From Topomyia yanbarensis (taxonomy: Eukaryota; Arthropoda; Insecta; Diptera; Culicidae): a stretch of 64,000 nucleotides of DNA. A program made the position numbers and the translations under genes. Numbering within the stretch: the stretch's first letter is position 1; each line of letters begins with the position of its first letter. The stretch is taken from NCBI RefSeq assembly GCF_030247195.1, contig NC_080670.1, forward strand, positions 46,886,194-46,950,193, written 5' to 3'. Positions 56,900 to 64,000 of the stretch are shown in pieces. Below the pieces are notes generated by a model that had not been told where the DNA came from, searched no databases, and saw only the letters and a program-made list of their open reading frames with translations.

Positions 56900-58560
56900 A
56901 GTTTTAGCACTCGACATTCAGCGCACCGAGTACGGTGAAAATGAACCCATAGGACAATGTGTAATGTTTTTCAATAGTGTATATTTTGATTTTTCTGTGT
57001 ACTGTTCAGCACGTATGTCTTCTTTATAGACAGTTAAGACTCCAATAGCAACGTTATAGACGGCGCCATTCATGGCCACTTTCGGTATTTTCGCGCGTCG
57101 TGTTTTTCGTTAGTGTTGTCCTATGATAAGATGTGATAATCGGTTTCTTAATTTTCCTTCGACATTCTTCTTTTCGCGCATTTTCACCCTGCCGAAATCT
57201 TCCACACAGTGTTGCTATTTTTATCAATGGAAATGTTTTCCTGATAATTTATTTTATGCCTGCAATATTTTGTATTTTAAATTGACCATATTGATTTTTG
57301 CATGGCATGGGTGTTTAGTAAAGTATGATTTATAAGCCATTTTCCGAAAAAATTTAGATTATGGTTTGGTTTCTGTCATATTTTTGTTCAAGTTAATCAA
57401 CCAAGTATACAGCAGATGTGTGGTAGATATAAGTCTTTCTTTACCGCACAATTTCTGTTTAATTTAATCATTTTTACTCTTTTGACGATAATAATCTTGT
57501 TTGTCAAAAGCAATGACAATATTTTCCTATAAATATAGCAACACTGCCAAACATCATTTCACTATCGCTGCAGAAACATTGCGTACGGTGCAAAAAGTCA
57601 CTATCAATTAATCAGGATCTGGAACATTCTTAAGTAAAATTGGAACAAAAACGACACCCCCCCCCCCCTATTGTAATGTCTTGTCTTAGGTGTTGGCATG
57701 CTCCTGCCTAAAATATTTAGAATATCGGGTGTTTTTTGTTTAAGAATTAATAATTTTGCGACACATTTATTTTTTTACAAAAAGATCGTGTCGGGTTATA
57801 GCCAACGGAATAACAATTATAAGAAAACCGCTCTTTTCCAGTTTCTACCACTCGAACCAGAGAAAGCTTACCACGATGTCCGGTGCAATTTATTTTCGGA
57901 GTCGCGGTTACAGGCGTTTCAAGGTCAAGATTGTACATAAACGAATACTTTAAATTTTAAAAATGTAAGAAGAAGAGTTGACTAAAAAGAAATGAAAAAA
58001 CCGCATTAAATTAGCTTGAGTTTTTTTTATTGCGATCCATCCTGAAAAAAACGCTCGAAATTCTGGTTTACAACCAGAAGACCTCTAAACCGCTAGTGGA
58101 CATTGCACTGTTCGGAAATTAACTTAAAACGAAAACCTTAAGAAACTCTATCTTATACGAACTTTTGGTTGATGGGTTGCATGTTGCATGTTTTGCAAGA
58201 ATTGCTTCGTTAAAACAAACAACCCAAATCCAGCCATCTGAAATCGCCCTGCTGAAACGTCCACGAGAGCACTCGGCGGGTCAAAGTAATTTTTGTTTTG
58301 TTTAAAAAACGAAATTTCTATGATAATTGTTTTACTAAAAAAATATTTATATTTTTTTGAAGACTTCGCTCTCCCTCCTCAAAAAAGCTGCGCTGGGACA
58401 TATTTTTTTAAATATTTGTAATGGTCTACTGTACACAAATAAATTGTATCATCTGCACATTTCAAACAGTAAACATGAACGATGAAAGAAGTAATTGTAA
58501 AGTTAATAAAAATAGGTAAGTAAGTAGACAATAAACATGTAGCAGATTGAGAAATCATTT
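56900..58560. other. No recognisable gene
   Basis: AT-rich, mixed sequence. No domain-bearing ORF, RNA gene or TIR. Confidence 0.5.
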
Positions 58561-58561
58561 C

Positions 58562-58830
58562 ACCACTATGCGATATTCCTCCCTGTGGAAAAAAAATGGG
58601 TGAAAACCAATTTTTCACCATAATGGAAAAAAATTGGTAGAACCACGCGCACAAAGCCTACAACAAAATTAATTATGGAATTTGCATTTCGATTTCGCCT
58701 CATCAGAATCCGACACTCACTTAGTACCAGGGTTCGATAGCTTGCTCCTGGCTCTAATTATAAGCATCAAAATTTTACAAACGACTTTTGCATCACACTC
58801 AGCTATCAGGCCATGTTCAACAAAATGTAA
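58562..58830 (-). mobile_element. Partial copy of the hammerhead-bearing short element
   Basis: Left part GATATTCCTCCCTGTGGAAA with GGGTGAAAACCAATTTTTCA parallels the direct-repeat module at 62905-62990 (ATTTCACCCTAAGGAGGAAA, GGTAAAAACCAAAATTTCTC). Then comes the hammerhead-like segment (58682-58757) and a diverged downstream part with CAAACGACTTTTGCATCACA. No target duplication is seen. Confidence 0.6.
58682..58757 (-). ncRNA. Hammerhead ribozyme-like sequence, decayed (copy 2)
   Basis: The minus strand keeps GTGTCGGATTCTGATGAGGCGAA as core-flanking sequence (CTGATGA intact, G8 present), followed by ATCGAAATGC. The helix II pairing is spoiled (GGC-GAA-ATC), the helix I partner strand is diverged, and the GCGTC cleavage segment has become AGAGCC. 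Self-cleavage is not expected. Confidence 0.65.
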
Positions 58831-60665
58831 TTGAACCCTCCCATGCCCAATTATCTTTAACCGGCTGTGATCAAGAAACTCAACTTATTTGATCTAAATA
58901 GGTGTTTCTCTCGCAAAGCTAGAAGCAGCCCAATTTTTACATTCCGATACTCAAAATAATTCGAATAAAATATTTTCATAATACCAACAATATCCTCATT
59001 AGTCTAGTTGATGACAGACTCAATTGATTAGTTTTATCAGATATCAATAATATTTGAAGACAACGAAGGTATATGAAAATATCATTTTTCGCCTTTAGCG
59101 GAAACTGTTGTTGGCAGCACTGTTCCGGCGGAGTCCAATTAGACTAATTAAAATAAATTCAATTTAACGAATGGTACTATTAGCTGCTAGTGCTCAAATG
59201 AAAGATGATAGTACCAATTACTTACTTCCTACCTCTTTGCAAATTTTACCCAAACCAAAATTTATACCTCTGTTGAAAAACGCCGTTATTTTAAACAACA
59301 TGGACATGATCGGGTTAATGGCCAGAAACAAATACCTCATTGCTGGTGAAAGCACGAAACGGATCCAAACTTTTCAACCAAGTAGGTACCAAAAAGGATT
59401 AGCTCACTCGAGTGAGATCTTTTCAGGTCTATGTAAAAAAGCAAATTAGTTCCGAGCGATTAATTCCAACATTTCTGTAAGTTATGCTTCTACGTTGTTG
59501 AATCATCGAACCCTTGCTCAAAAATCTCCGCACCCCACACAAAAACCGACGTCAGGGAGAAAATTTTGCTGTTGGTGATGGTTTTCGGAAAGTTGTTAGT
59601 ACATTAAAGTATTAGCTAGAAAGAGTAATTCGAAAGTGGAAAATAACTGGAGTTTCAGAACCGCATCCGTTCGAGGTTAGTTGAAATGAGATAATATGCC
59701 AATTGAAAAAAAAACTTGACCGATCCAACTGTGACTGTGGACGGAACTTTCGTCGAACTTTCCACCACGCAGAAAAACGCCAACGACGATGTACCAACTT
59801 CAAGCACTCCCAACTAAAACTTCCTTTGTATTTCCCGAAAATTAGTTTTCGATTTTGGCATCCTTTGTAAACCCCCACAAACTTTGGCTCCCTGCCGGTA
59901 TCAACAAAAGTCTACCCTAATTTAGAAACTTAGTTCAACGTTACAAGCCAACGCGTGACAAAAGCAACCGAACACGTTACACGATAAATAAATTTCCTAA
60001 CCAAACTGGATCCTCTTATCCCATTTTTTCCAATTCGTTGAACTTTGTGAAATGAGCTTCTGTCCATATGGGGTGGGAAAATGCCTTACTTCTCGTTGTG
60101 ACAAATATCAACGGGTACATGCATTGTATGTACGCCAAGCGACCACTCTTCGGTTTCCATGGTTTCCGGTGGTATGTGGGGAGCCATGGAAAGCTTCAAA
60201 AGGTTTTATGCATATGTATTGCGTGAGACTATTTGATGTACGCATTAAACGGATAGGATGTCTGCTCAGTAGTTTCACCACGTACGGAAGAAGGATGAAG
60301 TGGTAAAACTTTTTGATAATATCTGCTGTTCAACATTAAATTGATTGATGTAAAGAACGTCTGTTTTGTAATTGAATGTAATGTGTTTGATAGCCCCCTG
60401 GTCGAGGTGGGTTCTGAACCCAGCTGGTGTTGACTGTAGATTGCTTTAGCTATGGGTCAGTCCTAATATTTTCATTTCCACAAAGCTAGCGAAAAAAAAA
60501 TTCTCTATTCGAGGTCAACAGCATTTCATTGTATGTATTGTTTTAGAAAATAACAAGTTTTCTACGATCGTAGACTACGCTAATTTGCATATTGCTCTGA
60601 TCTCCCATCAGCTAACCCTTTGCGACGCGATTTTTTTTTTCATTGTTAATACTGTTATTTTTAGC
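58831..60665. other. No recognisable gene
   Basis: Mixed single-copy-like sequence. An 84-codon plus frame (60052-60306) is GC-richer than the flanks but has no domain or splice context. Confidence 0.5.
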
Positions 60666-60669
60666 TTTA

Positions 60670-60830
60670 TATAGGTTTTCGGGGTCGCTGATTTCGATTC
60701 TGATGTCAGAATTGTCACATTAAAAATGGCGGATCTAATATGGCGACTGGGTTTGGCTAAATTTCATGTTTTTTTTTTCATATTGACCTATAACGTCTTC
60801 TAGGGTTTTTTTGGGGTCGCTGTTTTGTTG
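60670..60830 (+). repeat. Two partial units of a GGGGTCGCTG repeat
   Basis: TTTTCGGGGTCGCTGATTTC (60675) and TTTTTTGGGGTCGCTGTTTT (60805) start units about 130 bases apart, the first containing AAAAATGGCGGATCTAATAT. I recall this as a common tandem or dispersed repeat in mosquito DNA. Confidence 0.6.
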
Positions 60831-61394
60831 GCAGCACCCTCTCAGATTTTGATAAAGCTTTGTTTTTTTCCAAAAATGATCTAGACTGTCTTTTGAAAAG
60901 GGTCAAACTTTTTTTTACCAATTTTTGTCAAATGGCTATAGTATAAAAATGACAAATACTACAAAAAATGTTGAAGGAGTGATTTTCACAAAATTAGTCA
61001 ATTTTTTACATAAAAATATAGAAAAAATTGCGGACTCCTACACTGAAAAAACCGATTTTAAAATTTTTCATTCGATTTACAAAAAACCATTCATGATTTG
61101 GATAAAATTTTGATCCATGATAGGTAATTGTGTTCCCTACCTACCGTCAAAAATTTAAGTAGGGCACTTTCAAGGACAAAAAGTTATTTGAATAAAACTT
61201 TTCCTTATCCAAACTGATTGTTTCAGTATATTTTTATCGAAAACTAAACCAATGAAAGTCATAAGTATCTCTGAATCCAATTACCCAAATAAATAATAAT
61301 TTACGTTCGGAAGTCTTGGCTTTCAACATGGCGTCAGAAATAAATTTCTGGCACCTACTCGTCAAGACCATTCCACAAATACTCAGTCCGTCTA

Positions 61395-62833
61395 GATTCT
61401 AAACTGTGAACTCTGGACTCTTCACGCTGGATTCTAGACACCGGGTTCTGGCCTCGATATTCTGGTCTGTGGTATCTGGGGTCTTGATCCTTCACTCTGG
61501 AATCTGAACTTTAGGCTCTGCACTCGGGTTTCTGGATTCTGGACTGTGGGCTCTCTCCTCGGGGCTCTGGGCTCTGGGCTCTTGTATCTGGGCTCTAGCC
61601 TCTGGGCTCTGGTCTCTGGGCTCTGTGCTCTGGGCTCTGTGCTCTGGACTCTGGCCTCTGAACTCGGGACACTGGGCTCAGTATTTTGGGCTGAGGACTC
61701 AGTATTTTGGGCTGAGGTCTCTGCCCTCTGGGCTCTGGATTCTGGTCTCTGGGCTCTGTGCTCTGGACTTTGAGCATTGAACTCGTGACACTGGGCTCAC
61801 TATTTTGGGTTGAGGACTCTTGTCTCTGCACTCTGAACTCTGATCACAGAATTCTCGTCTCTGGACTCTGAGCTCTAGATTCTGCGCTTTGAACTCTGCA
61901 TGCTGCACTCTTCACGCTGTGTTATGGACTTTGCATTCTGGGCTCTGTGCTCTGGAGTCCGAACTCTTGCCTCAGTATTTTGGGTTAGGTACTTCGGGCT
62001 CTAGATATTGGTCTCAGAGCTCTGGACTCTGGCCCAGTAATTTGGGTTGAGGACTCTGGGCCCTGGACTCTGGACCCTAGATTCTCGACTCTGTTCTCTG
62101 CACTCTGAACTCTGCATTCTTAACTCTGGAATTTGAGCTCTCGCCTCGAGATACTGTACTATGAACTCTGGACTGTAGACTGTGGTTTCTGAGCTATGCG
62201 CTGTGGGTCTTGATTCTGGACTTTGGACTCTGAACTGTGGACTCTAGACTCTAAACTCTGGACTATGCACTCTGCACTCGGGACTCTGGATTCTGGGCTC
62301 TCTCCTCGGGATTCTGGGTTCAGATCGCTGGGCTATGGAATTTAAACTCTGGATTATCGAATCTGAACTCTAGATTCTGGACTCTGAGCTCTGGAGTCTG
62401 AACTCTAATCTCTGGTCTCACTATTTTGGGTTAGGGGCTCTTGACTTTGAGCTCTGGGCTCAGTATTTTGGGATAAGAACTCTAGACTCTGGCTTCTGGT
62501 CTCTGGCTCTGGACTCTAGGTTTTGGACTCTGGGTTCTTGCAACTGAACTCTGGGCTATGAACTCTGCGCTCTGGACTGTGAACTCTGCACTCGGAACTC
62601 TGAGCTCTGTCTTCGGAACTCTGGGTTCTGATCGCTGCGCTATTAACTATGGACTCTGCATTCTCAACACTGAACTCTGTATTCTGGATTCACCTCAATA
62701 TTTTGGGTTAAGGACTCGCGACTCTGGATTCTGGTCTCTCTCCTCGGGACTCAGGACTCTAGGCTATGGAATCTGGAGTCTGGGTTCTCTCCTCGGGATT
62801 CTTGGTTCTGGTCTCTGGGCTATGGACCCTGAA
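61395..62833. repeat. CTCTGGG/ACTCTGA minisatellite, about 1.4 kb
   Basis: Imperfect 7-8-base units (GGGCTCTG, GGACTCTG, AACTCTG, TATTTTGGGCTGAGGACTC as a longer variant). Higher-order similarity is seen between 61580-61700 and 61700-61800 (shared TCTGGGCTCTGTGCTCTGG and CACTGGGCTCA), so units were amplified in groups. Open frames in it are artefacts. Confidence 0.93.
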
Positions 62834-62900
62834 TAAAAATACTCAGAAAAAAATTCAGTTTGGACAAGAAAAAGATTTATTCAAATAACTTTTATTCCTT

Positions 62901-63349
62901 TGCTATATTTCACCCTAAGGAGGAAAATTTGGTAAAAACCAAAATTTCTCACTAGGGTGAAAATTTGTTGGTAAAAACCAGTCTTTGTACAGGAAGGCAC
63001 AAATCCTTATTTCATACTATGTTGCGTTTCGGCTTCGCCTCATCAGAAACCGACACTAACGTATTGTCGGAATAGATTAGCGCCGGCTTGACGCAAATCC
63101 CTTAAAACTAAAACACACTATGTGTTTCAATCAAACGACTGATCAAACGTGATGTCCCGTTCGAGCAGAAGTTCTGTTTATGCCGATGAGACACAAGTGA
63201 AGCCGAAACTTGTCTTGGCTTAGCAGGCCTATGCGAAAGCACTATGCTATATTTCACCCTAAGGAGGAAAATTTGGTAAAAACCAAAATTTCTCACTAGG
63301 GTGAAAATTTGTTGGTAAAAACCAGTCTTTGTGTTGGTAAAAACCAGTC
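62901..63349 (-). mobile_element. 449-bp hammerhead-bearing element with direct repeats and 9-bp target duplication
   Basis: Flanked by TTATTCCTT at 62892-62900 and 63350-63358. Removing it restores the inverted-repeat arm. About 90 bases beginning TGCTATATTTCACCCTAAGG occur at both ends in direct orientation (62901-62989 and 63246-63334), followed on the right by an extra TTGGTAAAAACCAGTC unit. The middle contains the hammerhead (minus) and GATGTCCCGTTCGAGCAG. No ORF. Terminal direct repeats plus hammerheads are known from Penelope-like terminal repeats and retrozyme-type elements, and which applies here is unknown. Confidence 0.82.
63022..63096 (-). ncRNA. Hammerhead ribozyme, intact core (copy 3)
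   Basis: Minus-strand order: TTGCGTC (helix III strand, then cleavage after C17), helix I of 13 bp (AAGCCGGCGCTAA with TTAGTGTCGGTTT, three G-U pairs) closed by a 17-base loop, CTGATGA, helix II GGC-GAA-GCC, GAA, and ACGCAA, which pairs fully with TTGCGT. All conserved core residues (C3, U4, G5, A6, G8, A9, G12, A13, A14) are present. Helix III is open, i.e. type III topology. Predicted cleavage follows GUC. This is inferred by pairing by eye, with no activity data. Confidence 0.88.
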
Positions 63350-63734
63350 TTATTCCTTGAAAGTGCCCAACTTAAATTTTTGACGGTAGGTAGGAAACAT
63401 AATTACCTATCTTGGAACAAAATTTCATCCAAATCAAAGATGGAGTTTTTTTGTAAATCGACATTAAATTTTTAAAATCGATGAAGAATTTTTTCAATAT
63501 TTTATTCAAAAATTTGACCAATTTTGTGAAAATCACTTCTACAACATTTTTTGTAGGATTTGTCATTTTTATACTAAAGCCATTTGACAAAAATTGGTAA
63601 AAAAAGTGTGACCCTTTTCAAAAGACAGTCTAGATCATTTTTGAAAAAACAAAGTATGCAAAGTGGCTTTTTGTGACAAAGTCTTCATGTACAGAAAGTT
63701 TGATTAAGATCTGAGAGGGTGCTGTCAACTCTGA

Positions 63735-64000
63735 ATACGATTTAGCGCGAAATTCGTCAGACCCGTTTCATGTCCCTGAACTTTAACTACATGGCGCAGA
63801 ATATTATTCGTTCTTCTTACAATTCAATCCGTGCCCATTTCTTAAATACTTCTGAATCTACTGTTTTCTTTGAGACATCCATGAAAAACGAGATTTGCTG
63901 AATTCCAGACCACATACGCCCGCATGTGGTTCCAAACATTTTTTGTAATAAATTCCGAGAAGTCGACTGCTCTAAGATGTTTTATAATGACGGATCAAAT
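63735..64000 (+). pseudogene. LINE ORF2 fragment with RNase H start, runs off the window
   Basis: The last frame reads SIRAHFLNTSESTVFFETSM, then a stop, then IPDHIRPHVVPNIFCNKFRE and VDCSKMFYNDGSN. FYTDGS is the first catalytic Asp motif of LINE RNase H; here it reads FYNDGS. One in-frame stop (63899) is visible. The post-RT region lies upstream, and the RNase H domain continues beyond 64000. Clade not resolved. Confidence 0.65.

Larger units (their letters stand above)
60830..63727. mobile_element. Foldback-like inverted repeat enclosing a minisatellite
   Basis: The left arm (60830-61237) and right arm (62833-62900 plus 63359-63727) are inverted copies. Outer ends are GGCAGCACCCTCTCAG and GACAGCACCCTCTCAG (inverted). 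Shared blocks include AAAATGATCTAGACTGTCTT, CTACCGTCAAAAATTTAAGT and AAGTTATTTGAATAAA. Between them lies a 1.4-kb short-motif array. The right arm is split by a 449-bp insertion. Long inverted repeats around short tandem repeats recall Foldback elements of flies (known), but a pair of inverted repeat copies is equally possible. No target duplication or protein. Confidence 0.7.

Noticed and set aside
61546..61908. Frames giving GLWALGSGL and PRAQSPE repeats
   Set aside because: Translations of the CTCTGGG minisatellite.
63155..63225. Second hammerhead-like sequence on the plus strand (CCGATGAGACACAAG ... GAAACTTGTC)
   Set aside because: Core is CCGATGA rather than CUGANGA, helix II is poor and helix III would be 2 bp. 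It also folds as an ordinary hairpin (AGAC/CTTGTCT), so it is probably coincidental.

Overview
This is animal DNA, most likely a mosquito (Culicidae), from a gene-poor intronic or intergenic stretch. No complete host gene is visible. The reasons are an AT-rich background, eukaryotic splice-like signals, tRNA-headed SINEs (one strongly recalling the Feilai type of Aedes), R1/LOA-like, Jockey/CR1-like and RNase H-bearing LINEs, and many short TIR elements. The genus is not resolved, and the assignment rests on remembered family resemblance, not on a search.

Layout. At 1-1.9 kb is the 5' half of a Jockey/CR1-like LINE (minus). At 3.6-3.93 kb is a possible host first exon ending in MVSFK and a GT donor. 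At 4.1-7.7 kb is R1-like LINE A (minus), interrupted at 6296-7174 by a 5'-truncated copy of family B (plus) with a 13-bp target duplication. At 11.1-16.8 kb is R1-like LINE B (minus), whose 3' UTR is split by a 2.86-kb TIR element that carries other TE debris. At 17.0-17.6 kb is a SINE with a 22-bp target duplication. At 18.5-20.6 kb are MITEs and an RT scrap. At 22.6-24.06 kb is a TTAA-flanked TIR element holding a GAATTTTT-type satellite and a hammerhead ribozyme relic. At 24.1-27.9 kb the sequence is mostly single-copy with one candidate exon. At 27.9-33.5 kb is about 5.5 kb of the same satellite. At 33.5-37.6 kb it is mostly single-copy. At 37.6-39.65 kb is a second Jockey/CR1-like 5' half. 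At 40.3-42.3 kb is a decayed LINE with RNase H. At 44.3-46.2 kb are R1-like LINE C and an ORF1 scrap. At 46.8 kb is a second SINE type. At 49.7-50.6 kb is a gag-like ORF1. At 51.9-53.9 kb is a 681-codon open reverse transcriptase. At 54.0-56.5 kb is a mosaic of LINE scraps plus a SINE. At 58.6 kb is a hammerhead relic. At 60.8-63.7 kb is a large inverted repeat enclosing a CTCTGGG-type minisatellite, one arm of which contains a 449-bp insertion carrying an intact-looking hammerhead ribozyme. At the right edge is a LINE RNase H fragment.

The observation most worth following is the hammerhead ribozyme family: three copies, one with all core residues and a full set of helices. It sits in a small element with 90-bp direct repeats and a 9-bp target duplication. 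Two of the three copies lie inside TIR structures that also hold short-motif satellites. The rest reads as nested transposon strata, with families A, B and C showing different ages.
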